From Candidatus Jettenia sp. (GTDB lineage Bacteria; Planctomycetota; Brocadiia; Brocadiales; Brocadiaceae): a stretch of 64,000 nt of DNA. The notes beneath the pieces were generated by a model. The model had not been told where the DNA came from, made no database searches, and saw only the letters and a list, made by a program, of their open reading frames with translations. The stretch is taken from assembly GCA_021650895.1 (NCBI GenBank), contig CP091278.1:2509659-2573658 (forward strand), read 5' to 3'. This document shows, piece by piece, positions 16,499 through 25,652 of the stretch (positions are counted from its first letter, which is position 1; the number at the start of each line of letters is the position of its first letter). The position numbers were made by a program, and so were the translations under genes.

Positions 16499-18001
16499 AT
16501 GAACATTCGTATAAAAATTGGCACGGTTGAAAAAGAATCTGCAGAGATACTTACTTTTTACCTATATGAAGATCTACCGATAGCGGGTGATATGCTCACG
16601 TATTGTGATAATGCCTTACATAACATTATATCTGAATTAATAAAGAAAAAGGAATTTGTTGCTAAACTTAATAAGACACTCATTCTGCCAACGTATGGGA
16701 AAATACCTGCTAAGCGTATCATGTTGGTAGGCCTTGGCAAAAAAAAAGAGGTAACTTTAGATAAAATAAGACAAGCTGCGGGTACTACGGCCAGTATAGT
16801 ATACGATATAGGAATTGGGGAAGTTACCAGCGTAATCGATTCAATCGATATGCCTGCTTCTCCTGAGTGGTATCAGGCTTACACGGAAGGATGCCTGCTT
16901 GCCCTCTATAAATTTCAAAAATATAAATATGTACTACCAGAAGAGAAAAAAGAGCTCAAAACAATTACCCTCCTTTTATCTCATAAAGAAACATCAAAAC
17001 CTGCCCAAGAAGGTGTTAAACATGGACAAATTATTGCAGATGCTGTCTGTTTTACCCGTGATTTGATCAATACACCAGCGCAGGATAAGACTCCAACCAT
17101 TTTAGCCAATACTGCAAAAAAATTGGCCGGAGAGATAGGCGTTCATTGTAAAATAGTATCAACGCCGGAATTAAAAAAATTAGGTATGGGTGGTATATTG
17201 GGTATTTCACAAGGTAGTAATCAACCACCAAAACTTATTATCCTTGAATATAATATACACGCTAAGAATCAAGATACGATTATATTCGTTGGAAAAGGAA
17301 TTACTTTCGACTCGGGTGGAATTTGTATAAAACCAGCAAAAGATATGGATCAAATGAAAAGTGACATGTCCGGCGCTGCTGCAGTTATGGGCGCTATGAA
17401 AGCTATATCCAAAATGAGACTACCTCAACGTATCATTGGCCTTATTCCCTGCACAGAGAATATGCCTGGCAGTTCAGCAATAAAGCCCGGTGATATTGTA
17501 AAATTTTATTCTGGCAAGACTGCAGAAGTTGTAAATACTGACGCAGAGGGACGCCTTATTCTCGCTGATGCATTGGGATATGCGGAAAACTATAAACCCG
17601 ATGCTGTTATTGATTTAGCCACCCTTACCGGATCTTGCGTAGTTGCCTTAGGCACAATTGCCACAGGTATGGCAGGAAATAATGAAGAGCTGAAAAAAAG
17701 GATTAGGATTGCCGGAGAAAAATCCTGGGAAAGGGTTTGGGAACTGCCTCTCTGGGATGAATATCAAGAGTACATCAAGAGTGATATTGCGGATATTAAA
17801 AATACAGGAGGCCCTCATGCAGGCGCAATTACAGCGGCGTGCTTTTTAAGCAAATTTACCGAAAAATACCCCTGGGCGCATCTTGATATTGCTGGTACCT
17901 CCTGGTGCGATAAAAATACTGCTTACACCCGGAAAGGGGCTTCAGGTGTTGGCGTCAGACTGCTCATTCAACTCATCCAAGACTGGACCCGATTCTCATA
18001 G
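16499..18001 (+). CDS. pepA: Leucyl aminopeptidase, M17 family (PepA)
   Basis: 500 residues from ATG 16499, with GGGG shortly upstream; ATG 16481 is also in frame. Two-metal cytosolic aminopeptidase removing N-terminal residues from peptides. Metal-binding and catalytic motifs are clear: VGKGITFDSGGICIKP, DMSGAAAVMG, and the signature NTDAEGRLILADAL. The N-terminal ~160 residues form the less conserved macro-like domain (KLNKTLILPTYGKIPAKRIMLVGLG). The gene is preceded by a consensus promoter and followed 134 bases later by uvrA in the same direction. Confidence 0.94.
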   Translation: MNIRIKIGTVEKESAEILTFYLYEDLPIAGDMLTYCDNALHNIISELIKKKEFVAKLNKTLILPTYGKIPAKRIMLVGLGKKKEVTLDKIRQAAGTTASIVYDIGIGEVTSVIDSIDMPASPEWYQAYTEGCLLALYKFQKYKYVLPEEKKELKTITLLLSHKETSKPAQEGVKHGQIIADAVCFTRDLINTPAQDKTPTILANTAKKLAGEIGVHCKIVSTPELKKLGMGGILGISQGSNQPPKLIILEYNIHAKNQDTIIFVGKGITFDSGGICIKPAKDMDQMKSDMSGAAAVMGAMKAISKMRLPQRIIGLIPCTENMPGSSAIKPGDIVKFYSGKTAEVVNTDAEGRLILADALGYAENYKPDAVIDLATLTGSCVVALGTIATGMAGNNEELKKRIRIAGEKSWERVWELPLWDEYQEYIKSDIADIKNTGGPHAGAITAACFLSKFTEKYPWAHLDIAGTSWCDKNTAYTRKGASGVGVRLLIQLIQDWTRFS

Positions 18002-18135
18002 GAAAAAAATCCCTCGTTACATTTACCTCCTGTTTACTTTTGCAGATATCTTTTGTATTGATACACATCGGTATAAATTTTTGAAAATTTTATTTCATAA
18101 AACAGGTCTGGTTTATCCATCCTGTATAGATCATA

Positions 18136-20955
18136 ATGACGAAAGAAAATAATAATTCAAATAATATCATCGCTATCCGTGGCGCCAGAGAACACAATCT
18201 CAAAGGAATTAATATCGATATCCCACGGGACCGGCTTGTTGTTATTACCGGTATCAGTGGTTCTGGAAAATCATCCCTTGCTTTTGACACAATTTACGCA
18301 GAAGGTCAACGCCGGTATATTGAGAGCCTTTCCTCTTACGCACGGCAATTTTTAGATCAAATACAAAAACCTGACGTAGAACTTATCGAGGGTCTTCCGC
18401 CCACCATTGCCATTGAACAACGTACCTGCCCACCGAGTCCGCGCTCAACAGTGGCAACTGTTACTGAAATTTATGATTATTTGCGTTTATTGTATGCAAA
18501 AATTGGCACTCCTTATTGTTATCATTGTAAATGTATTATTTCCCGTCAAAGTATTGATCAGATGGTCCAAAGGATAATGGAAATTCCTCAAGGAACCAAG
18601 GTTATGCTTCTTGCACCACTTATCAAAGGTAAAAAAGGCGAACACCGGGAGGTATTTCAGTCAATAATACAAAAGGGTTATGTACGTGCCCGTGTTAATA
18701 ATGCCATTATGGATCTTAAGGCCATCCCAAAATTAGCAAGGTATAAATCCCACGAGATTGATGTAATTGTGGACCGGTTGATCATAAAAGACGATATACA
18801 GGCACGCCTGTATGATTCAATAGAAATTTGTCTTCAATTAGGCGAAGGAGTTATGTTGGTAAGCCAGGAACATGAGAAAACCTGGATAGATTCTATCCTG
18901 AGTGAACGTTATGCCTGTCCTGAGTGTGGAAGGGGTTACGAGGAATTAACGCCACGCATGTTTTCATTTAATAGTCCTTATGGTATATGCCCTGGTTGTG
19001 ATGGACTTGGGAATACCCTTGATTTCGACCCGGAACTAGTCGTCCCTAATAAACAACTTAACATCAAAGAAGGGGCTGTTGATGCCTGGCAAAACTGGGG
19101 ATCGCTAACTCAAACTCATTACGATAACCAAATTACGGCATTCTCAAAAATTTTTCCAAACTCTCTGAACGTACCCTTTGAAAAATTAAGCAAAGAAGTT
19201 ACCAACGCTTTGTTCTTTGGTATACAAGATTTTGAAGGAGTAATTCCCAACCTCAGACGCATCTATGAAAAAACAACCAGCGAGCGCATTATCAAGCGCC
19301 TTTCCAGCTATAGGGGTTATAGAACCTGCGCATCTTGCAATGGAGCCAGGTTGCGTCCTGAGTCCCTTTCGGTGAAAATTCATGAGAAATCGATTCATGA
19401 AATTATGGATCTAACCACAGAAGAAGCCTTCCATTTCTTTAAGACTTTGAAGTTAAATAACCAACAAATAATTCTTTCTCAGCAAATTCTCAAAGAAATT
19501 CAAAACAGGCTTTCCTTTATGATAGATGTAGGACTACATTATTTAACTCTGGGGCGTAGCAGTGATACTCTTTCCGGGGGGGAAGCACAAAGAACACAGC
19601 TTGCCAAACAGATAGGATCAGGTCTTGTCGGAATTTGTTATGTACTCGATGAGCCAACAATAGGACTTCATCCGAGGGATAATGAACAACTTCTGCAAAC
19701 CTTATATGCGTTACGAGATAAGGGAAATACCGTTATCCTTGTGGAACATGATGAAGATACCATTCGCCACTCAGATTACATTATCGACCTCGGTCCTGGC
19801 GCAGGTGAAAAAGGCGGCAGTATTGTTGCCCAGGGTACCCTGAAAGAAATCACTCATAATCATACATCATTAACCGGGCAATATCTCAACCAAACATTCA
19901 AAATTGAACTTCCCGATAAAAGAAGAAACATCCAGTTAGAAAACTCTATCGAAATAAAAGGAGCCCGTGCTCATAATCTAAAATCCATCCATGTAAAAAT
20001 TCCCTTAAAAACCTTTTGCTGTGTCACGGGTGTATCCGGCTCCGGAAAAAGTACGCTCGTTAACGATATTCTCCTTCGTTCCCTTAAGAAACTGTTATAC
20101 AACAGTCATGATCTTCCAGGAGAACATGATGAGATTCTTGGTATTGAGCGCATTGACAAAGTTATAGAAATTGACCAATCTCCAATAGGACATACTCCGC
20201 GCTCGAATCCCGCAACCTATACAAGGGCATTTGATTTGATTCGTTCTCTCTTTGCGCAAATTCCGGAAGCGAAGATCCGTGGTTACACAGCAGGAAGGTA
20301 TAGCTTTAATATCAGTGGCGGACGATGTGAAGTCTGCAAAGGACAGGGAATTAAAAAAGTAGAGATGCATTTTCTCCCTGATATGTACGTTACATGCGAG
20401 GAATGTGGAGGAAAAAGATACAACAAAGCAACATTGGAGGTTACTTACAAAGACAAAAGCATTTCAGATGTTCTCGATATGCGCATCGAAGACGCCTATC
20501 TTTTTTTCAAAAATATTCCTAAGATTGAACGCATTGTTAGAACGCTTAAAAACGTTGGGCTGGGATATATTAAACTGGGACAGTCCAGCACATCTCTCTC
20601 TGGAGGAGAGTCACAGAGAATTAAACTTGCCACTGAACTCTCTAAACAAGCGACGGGAAAAACACTCTATATTCTCGATGAGCCGACAACAGGACTACAC
20701 TTTGCTGACATACAACAGCTTCTTAAGATATTACACCAACTTGTCGATTTGGGCAATACGGTTCTCGTGATAGAGCATAACCTGGACGTGATTAAAACAG
20801 CAGATTACCTTATTGATTTAGGTCCAGAGGGTGGCGCAAACGGAGGTGAGATAGTTGCAGCAGGCACACCGGAACAGATCGCAAAGATTGAAAGATCCTA
20901 TACAGGAAAATTTTTAAAAAAAGCCCTTTCCGAGCCCTTTTTATGCATCGGATGA
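18136..20955 (+). CDS. uvrA: Excinuclease ABC subunit A
   Basis: 939 residues, the usual UvrA length. It finds bulky DNA lesions and loads UvrB. Two ABC ATPase modules are visible: Walker [15 protein letters not shown] near residue 40 and [15 protein letters not shown] near 635, with [12 protein letters not shown] and [12 protein letters not shown] signatures. Zinc modules CPECGRGY...CPGCDG and CEVCKGQG...CEECGGKRY are intact. The start ATG 18136 has no strong Shine-Dalgarno. Its last 15 bases overlap the convergent gspE stop region. uvrB and uvrC are not in the window. Confidence 0.96.
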   Translation: MTKENNNSNNIIAIRGAREHNLKGINIDIPRDRLVVITGISGSGKSSLAFDTIYAEGQRRYIESLSSYARQFLDQIQKPDVELIEGLPPTIAIEQRTCPPSPRSTVATVTEIYDYLRLLYAKIGTPYCYHCKCIISRQSIDQMVQRIMEIPQGTKVMLLAPLIKGKKGEHREVFQSIIQKGYVRARVNNAIMDLKAIPKLARYKSHEIDVIVDRLIIKDDIQARLYDSIEICLQLGEGVMLVSQEHEKTWIDSILSERYACPECGRGYEELTPRMFSFNSPYGICPGCDGLGNTLDFDPELVVPNKQLNIKEGAVDAWQNWGSLTQTHYDNQITAFSKIFPNSLNVPFEKLSKEVTNALFFGIQDFEGVIPNLRRIYEKTTSERIIKRLSSYRGYRTCASCNGARLRPESLSVKIHEKSIHEIMDLTTEEAFHFFKTLKLNNQQIILSQQILKEIQNRLSFMIDVGLHYLTLGRSSDTLSGGEAQRTQLAKQIGSGLVGICYVLDEPTIGLHPRDNEQLLQTLYALRDKGNTVILVEHDEDTIRHSDYIIDLGPGAGEKGGSIVAQGTLKEITHNHTSLTGQYLNQTFKIELPDKRRNIQLENSIEIKGARAHNLKSIHVKIPLKTFCCVTGVSGSGKSTLVNDILLRSLKKLLYNSHDLPGEHDEILGIERIDKVIEIDQSPIGHTPRSNPATYTRAFDLIRSLFAQIPEAKIRGYTAGRYSFNISGGRCEVCKGQGIKKVEMHFLPDMYVTCEECGGKRYNKATLEVTYKDKSISDVLDMRIEDAYLFFKNIPKIERIVRTLKNVGLGYIKLGQSSTSLSGGESQRIKLATELSKQATGKTLYILDEPTTGLHFADIQQLLKILHQLVDLGNTVLVIEHNLDVIKTADYLIDLGPEGGANGGEIVAAGTPEQIAKIERSYTGKFLKKALSEPFLCIG

Positions 20956-22602
20956 TACCCGTAGCAATTCATCCAGCGTCGTTTCACCTTTTCGTACAGC
21001 TTCAAGACCATCCTCCCATAATGTCTTTGTTCCTCTTTTTACCGCTTCCTTCATGATCTCATTAGAATCCTTATGAGATATGATAAGCCGCCGGATGGCA
21101 TCATCAACATATAAAAACTCGGCAATACACTTTCTTCCCTTAAACCCCAAATTGTTACATGCATCGCAACCCCTGGATTTGTATAAAGGCTCTCCCTCTT
21201 TCAACCCTGCTGTTTTACGTAAATCTTCTCCTGGTATATAGGACTCACGGCATTGCGTACATATCTTCCGTACTAATCGCTGCGCAAGGATACCAATAAT
21301 ACACGAAGAGATCAAATAGTCTTCCATTCCCATATCAATTAAACGAGTAAAGGCTGAAGCTGAATCGTTTGTATGCAATGTCGAAAAAACAAGATGCCCG
21401 GTTAAGGCAGCCTGAATGGCAATAGAAGCTGTCTCCCGATCCCGGATTTCACCAATGAGAATAATATCAGGATCGTGCCTCAAAATAGATCGCAGTCCGG
21501 AAGCAAAAGTCAAATCAATCTGTGGATTTACCTGTATCTGATTTACATCTTCCATACTATATTCGACGGGGTCTTCTACCGTTACAATCTTTATCTCGGG
21601 AGAAACTAGCTCTTTAAGAACCGCATATAAAGTCGTTGTCTTTCCGCTTCCTGTTGGTCCGGTTACCAGCAACATACCCTCAGGTTTATTCACCATACGC
21701 CGAAACTTACCCAAAAATTCCTGACTAAATCCCAGGGCTTCCAGATCAAGCGTTACTGCTGTTCTATCCAGGATTCTCATGACAACTCCCTCGCCATGAC
21801 TCATCGGGATAATAGAGACCCTCAAATCTATCTCCTTCCCGGCTACCTTCATCTTGATTCGGCCATCTTGCGGGAGCCGCTTCTCAGCAATATTTAACTT
21901 AGCCATAATCTTAATACGTGAAATTATAGCGTTATAAATTTCCCGGGGAGGCGGCGTAAGCTCTCGTAAGACACCATCTACACGATATCGCAGTCGCGCA
22001 TTCTTCTCAAAAACTTCTAAATGGACATCGCTTGCCCCTATCTCGATAGCTTTCGTCAAGGTATTATTCACTAAGCGTATAACCGGCGCCTCAGATGCCA
22101 TATCCCTTAATTGTTCTACATCTTCCATCACCTCAATATTGGAGGTGACTGCATCCTCTTCTTTAATCTCACCCTCATAAAGGGTCTCAAGAGAAGCCAG
22201 GATATCCTTCTCACAACCAACAAACACGTTAACCTGCTTGTTAGTAGACAATGCAATTGTCTCTATAAGGAGTGAATCCTGCGGATCTGCAAGAGCAACA
22301 TCCAGTATTCCATTGTGCAGATTGAGCGGAAGCACACGGTTTGATACCAAAAATACCTTTGGCACATTTTCCACCAATGGATAACGATCCTCTTTTTTCT
22401 TTTCCCAAATTGGCAACAGGAGCAATTTACTGTGGGCAAGCCGAAGATCTTCTTCTGAAATAGTTCCTAAATCGATTAGGATACGCCCCAACTTCTGTCC
22501 TGTCTGTTTTTGGACTTCAATGGCACGGTCCAGATCAGCTCTTGTTACCTTGCCAATTTCGAGTAACACATCACCAATAGTATACGTTGCTGTTAGATCC
22601 AT
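20941..22602 (-). CDS. gspE: Type II secretion/type IV pilus assembly ATPase GspE
   Basis: 553 residues. The N-terminal ~150 residues are a MshE-type domain (IGDVLLEIGKVTRADLDRAI, repeated GRILIDLGTISEEDL). The C-terminal ATPase carries Walker A GPTGSGKTTTLYAVL near residue 317, an Asp-box VEDPVEY, Walker B ILIGEIRDRET and His-box TGHLVFSTLHTND. A tetracysteine zinc site (CTQC...CDAC) is present as in GspE/PilB. It energises pseudopilus assembly at the inner membrane. It follows gspH and gspG on the same strand. The other secretion genes (gspC, D, F, L, M) are not in the window. Confidence 0.93.
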   Translation of the reverse strand: MDLTATYTIGDVLLEIGKVTRADLDRAIEVQKQTGQKLGRILIDLGTISEEDLRLAHSKLLLLPIWEKKKEDRYPLVENVPKVFLVSNRVLPLNLHNGILDVALADPQDSLLIETIALSTNKQVNVFVGCEKDILASLETLYEGEIKEEDAVTSNIEVMEDVEQLRDMASEAPVIRLVNNTLTKAIEIGASDVHLEVFEKNARLRYRVDGVLRELTPPPREIYNAIISRIKIMAKLNIAEKRLPQDGRIKMKVAGKEIDLRVSIIPMSHGEGVVMRILDRTAVTLDLEALGFSQEFLGKFRRMVNKPEGMLLVTGPTGSGKTTTLYAVLKELVSPEIKIVTVEDPVEYSMEDVNQIQVNPQIDLTFASGLRSILRHDPDIILIGEIRDRETASIAIQAALTGHLVFSTLHTNDSASAFTRLIDMGMEDYLISSCIIGILAQRLVRKICTQCRESYIPGEDLRKTAGLKEGEPLYKSRGCDACNNLGFKGRKCIAEFLYVDDAIRRLIISHKDSNEIMKEAVKRGTKTLWEDGLEAVRKGETTLDELLRVSSDA

Positions 22603-22698
22603 AGGTTACATAACACATGCTTTATAAAGGTAAAAAATGTATAGTATGTACAAAGACACTTACCAAAAGCGCCATTAATCTATCTGAAGAATACCTGC

Positions 22699-23136
22699 TT
22701 ATTCCCAGCTTGCTACGTCCTTATCTTCACCTTCTCCTCCGGGGTTACCATCTGCACCATGCGAAACGATATCGTAATCTCCATGCTCACCTGGATAGAG
22801 ATAGGCATAATTGTTTCCCCAGGGGTCTTTCGGGACAAATTTCTTTTTTAAATACGGACCTTTCCAATTAACGACACCTTGTGGTTGGGTAACCAGGGCA
22901 TCTAAACCCTGTTCCTGCGTCGGGTATTTTGTGGTATCAAGTTTATACATCTCTAAAGCACTTGAAAAACCCTCGATCTGCTGTTTAGCAACCGTTTGGC
23001 GTGATTCACCAACACGACCGATCATTTTAGGTCCAATCAATGCGGCAAGCAGCCCAATAATAATCATTACAATCAACAACTCAAGCAAAGTAAAACCGTC
23101 TTTTTTTAATACCCGCAGTACAAGTTTCTTTCTCAT
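22699..23136 (-). CDS. gspG: Major pseudopilin GspG
   Basis: 145 residues. Type III prepilin signal: a short basic leader, then cleavage before the N-methyl Phe of G/FTLLELLIVMIIIGLLAAL. The C-terminal half has the GspG signature KYPTQEQGLDALV, WKGPYLKK, VPKDPWGNNYAYLYPG and HGADGNPGGEGEDKD, the last forming the calcium-binding loop. It is the main subunit of the type II secretion pseudopilus. GGAGTGATG precedes the ATG. A stem-loop stands in the 113-base gap after gspH. Confidence 0.95.
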   Translation of the reverse strand: MRKKLVLRVLKKDGFTLLELLIVMIIIGLLAALIGPKMIGRVGESRQTVAKQQIEGFSSALEMYKLDTTKYPTQEQGLDALVTQPQGVVNWKGPYLKKKFVPKDPWGNNYAYLYPGEHGDYDIVSHGADGNPGGEGEDKDVASWE

Positions 23137-23179
23137 TTTTACATCACTCCATATAATTTGAAGAATCTAGAAATTTTGT

Positions 23180-23203
23180 TGTTTCTCTGATAGGAGAAAC
23201 AAT
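23180..23203 (-). other. Stem-loop between gspH and gspG
   Basis: TTGTTTCTC and GAGAAACAA form a perfect 9-bp stem around a 6-base loop, about 45 bases before the gspG start. No T-run follows on the minus strand, so it is unlikely to terminate. It could be an RNA-processing or stabilising hairpin that raises gspG over gspH; that role is inference. Confidence 0.5.
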
Positions 23204-23249
23204 GAAACACATAAGATCTCATACCTGGACAAATCGAACATGTTCATAT

Positions 23250-23894
23250 TTATTCATTTCCTCTCTCCTCATAAGAAAATTCTTTTTCTTCATATAACGT
23301 GTCATCCTCATAAAAATCGTTATCTAAGGTTTCTTCATCAGATACAACTTCCGCTAACGTGTCAAAATTCTCTTTTTTATCAACAGGTATACGTTGTAGT
23401 ATTTCCTCTTCGCTCAATACATCACTGTTCCTTGCATAGCGCACAATCTGATCCATTTCTTCATTCATTCTGAAATAGACCAACCCACCTAATGGTTCTA
23501 CGTGTAATATGGCTATTGTTTTATCGCAAACAAACCCTACTATTTCTTCTTGCGCAGTTCCATTCGGATAAAATTCAAATGTCTTTGTTTTTTCATTCCG
23601 GGCCTCAATTTTGTTAGTAAAAATCTGTATCTCGGGAGGTAACTGAAGCACCCTTTTATCCTCGTTCCAAAAGTATCCATTATGGAGGTCAAGGGCAACA
23701 TATGTTGTTCCGGCAGTTGATATCGCCTTAATACGTGCTTCTCTGAAAAAGAATACGATATCCGACATTTTTTTCTTAAAATTAAGGGATTCGAGAGAGC
23801 CTGCATATCTGGGCAAGGCTACACCAGCAACAATTCCTATAACAACTAAAACAACAATTAATTCAATTATCGTAAAGCCCCGGTTATTTTTCAC
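23250..23894 (-). CDS. Minor pseudopilin, GspH-like
   Basis: 214 residues from a GTG codon. A prepilin N-terminus (NNRGFTIIELIVVLVVIGIVAGVALPRY) predicts cleavage after Gly and N-methylation. The middle (YVALDLHNGYFWNEDKRVLQLP, FEFYPNGTAQEE) fits GspH-type pseudopilins. An unusual acidic tail of about 45 residues, rich in Glu and Asp (DEETLDNDFYEDDTLYEEKEF), extends the C-terminus. It is the first gene of the gspH-gspG-gspE set. Confidence 0.8.
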   Translation of the reverse strand: MKNNRGFTIIELIVVLVVIGIVAGVALPRYAGSLESLNFKKKMSDIVFFFREARIKAISTAGTTYVALDLHNGYFWNEDKRVLQLPPEIQIFTNKIEARNEKTKTFEFYPNGTAQEEIVGFVCDKTIAILHVEPLGGLVYFRMNEEMDQIVRYARNSDVLSEEEILQRIPVDKKENFDTLAEVVSDEETLDNDFYEDDTLYEEKEFSYEERGNE

Positions 23895-24042
23895 GGCATC
23901 TATTTCTCTTTACCATGTATTTTCAGCATGTTTATGGGTAAATCTCATGTAGCTATTTCCAATAAATATCCGGTAGATTGCCGTATGTATATGAAATGTT
24001 ACAGGACAGAAATTATAAGTTATTCGTGTAAATTCTCGCGGC

Positions 24043-25572
24043 TTAACTGTCACTATGCGGAACACTGCTTTCCAGAATGGCGTTTACTAACCCGGGGATG
24101 GTGTATTCCCTGGCTTTGATAGTAATACGAAATCCCAATTCTTCTGCGGTTTGGGTAGTAATAGGGCCGATGCTGGCATACTGAACTTTTCCATTCAACG
24201 AAGCGATGTTTTTCTCGCCAATGATTTGAACAAAGTTCCTTACCGTAGAAGAGCTTGTGAAGGTAATGAAGTTGATTTCGCCATTTTTGATTTTGTCAAC
24301 AAGATTTATGTCCTTAGGTTGTGCCATTACGGTTTTATAAGCTACCACATCGGCAACCTTTCCCCCTAATTTCTCAAGTTCTTCGGGTAGAAAGCTTCTG
24401 GCAATATCTGCCCTTGGCAGCAAGAATTTCTTACCTTTTATAACCGTTACCTTCTTTAGTTCCTCTACGACAGATTCTGCAACGAATTTAGGCGGTCTGC
24501 AATCTACCCTTATATGATATTTTCTGATTCCTTCCTCTGTTGCAGGACCGATAGCACAAAACTTAATGCCTTTAAGGTCACGAATATCTTTCCCCAATTC
24601 AAACAGACGCTGAAAAAAACTATCAACGCCATTAATACTCGTAAACACAAGCCAATCGTAAGCGTGAATATTGTTGATAGCATCATCCAGGGGTTGAATG
24701 GTATCCGGCTTTGCAATCTCAATAGTTGGGAATTCAATGACACGGGCGCCGTATTCGTATAATTGATCAGCAAATTCACTTGCCTGTTCCCTTGAACGTG
24801 TTACGACAACGGTTTTCCCAAACAATGGTTTCGTCTCAAACCAGTTCAGTTGATTGCGGAGTTTTACGACTTCGCCAACGATGGTAATTGCCGGCGGACG
24901 GATGTCCCTGGCTTTTTGTACAATTGTCTCCAGCGTTCCTACAACGGTTTTTTGCTGGGCAGTAGTTCCCCATCGAATTACAGCAACCGGGGTATCTTTC
25001 GAACGGCCATGTTTCATGAGTTGTTCCGTGATATAAGGGAGATTCTTAATTCCCATGTAAAAGGCCAATGTACCAATTCCCGTGCTGATTTTGCTCCAAT
25101 CGATTGAGCTTTCATCTTTCGTAGGATCTTCATGTCCGGTAATAAGCCCAAAGGTGGAGGTAAAATCGCGATGGGTAACTGGTATTCCTGCATAATTAGG
25201 AGTAGCAATGGCGGCAGTAATCCCAGGAACTACTTCAAATGGTATACGGTTCTCATAGAGTACTATCGCTTCTTCCCCGCCTCGCCCAAATACATATGGA
25301 TCACCACCCTTTAACCGGGTTACTATTCTATCCTCTTGCGCCTTTTTTACGAGAAGGTTATTAATCTCATCCTGCTCAAGGGTATGCGCTCCTCCCTGCT
25401 TACCCACGTAGATAAATTCTGCATTCGGCTTAGCAACCTTGAGGAGATCGACATTTACCAGGTAATCGTAAATAAGTACATCGGCTTTTTTAATACATTC
25501 CAGACCTTTTACGGTGATCAAACGTGGGTCACCGGGGCCTGCGCCTACAAGATATACCATACTGCGCTTCAT
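24043..25572 (-). CDS. Fused uroporphyrinogen-III C-methyltransferase and uroporphyrinogen-III synthase
   Basis: About 509 residues in two domains. Residues 1-250 are SUMT (CobA): VYLVGAGPGDPRLITVKG, VTRLKGGDPYVFGRGGEEA, VVPGITAAIATPNYAGIPVTHR and AVIRWGTTAQQKTVVGTL. Residues ~255-505 are HemD: KTVVVTRSREQASEFADQL, WLVFTSINGVDSFF, KFCAIGPATEEG and INFITFTSSSTVRNF. Together they cyclise hydroxymethylbilane and methylate uroporphyrinogen III to precorrin-2, the branch point to sirohaem, haem d1 and cobalamin. ATG 25572 has AAAGG upstream; ATG 25590 is possible. The fusion is common in Firmicutes, planctomycetes and relatives. Confidence 0.93.
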   Translation of the reverse strand: MKRSMVYLVGAGPGDPRLITVKGLECIKKADVLIYDYLVNVDLLKVAKPNAEFIYVGKQGGAHTLEQDEINNLLVKKAQEDRIVTRLKGGDPYVFGRGGEEAIVLYENRIPFEVVPGITAAIATPNYAGIPVTHRDFTSTFGLITGHEDPTKDESSIDWSKISTGIGTLAFYMGIKNLPYITEQLMKHGRSKDTPVAVIRWGTTAQQKTVVGTLETIVQKARDIRPPAITIVGEVVKLRNQLNWFETKPLFGKTVVVTRSREQASEFADQLYEYGARVIEFPTIEIAKPDTIQPLDDAINNIHAYDWLVFTSINGVDSFFQRLFELGKDIRDLKGIKFCAIGPATEEGIRKYHIRVDCRPPKFVAESVVEELKKVTVIKGKKFLLPRADIARSFLPEELEKLGGKVADVVAYKTVMAQPKDINLVDKIKNGEINFITFTSSSTVRNFVQIIGEKNIASLNGKVQYASIGPITTQTAEELGFRITIKAREYTIPGLVNAILESSVPHSDS

Positions 25573-25652
25573 CAAAATCGTACCTTTCATGAATGGAATT
25601 GAAAATTTAAATATGTATGATATTGAAAATTTATGTATTAATCAACTATGTT

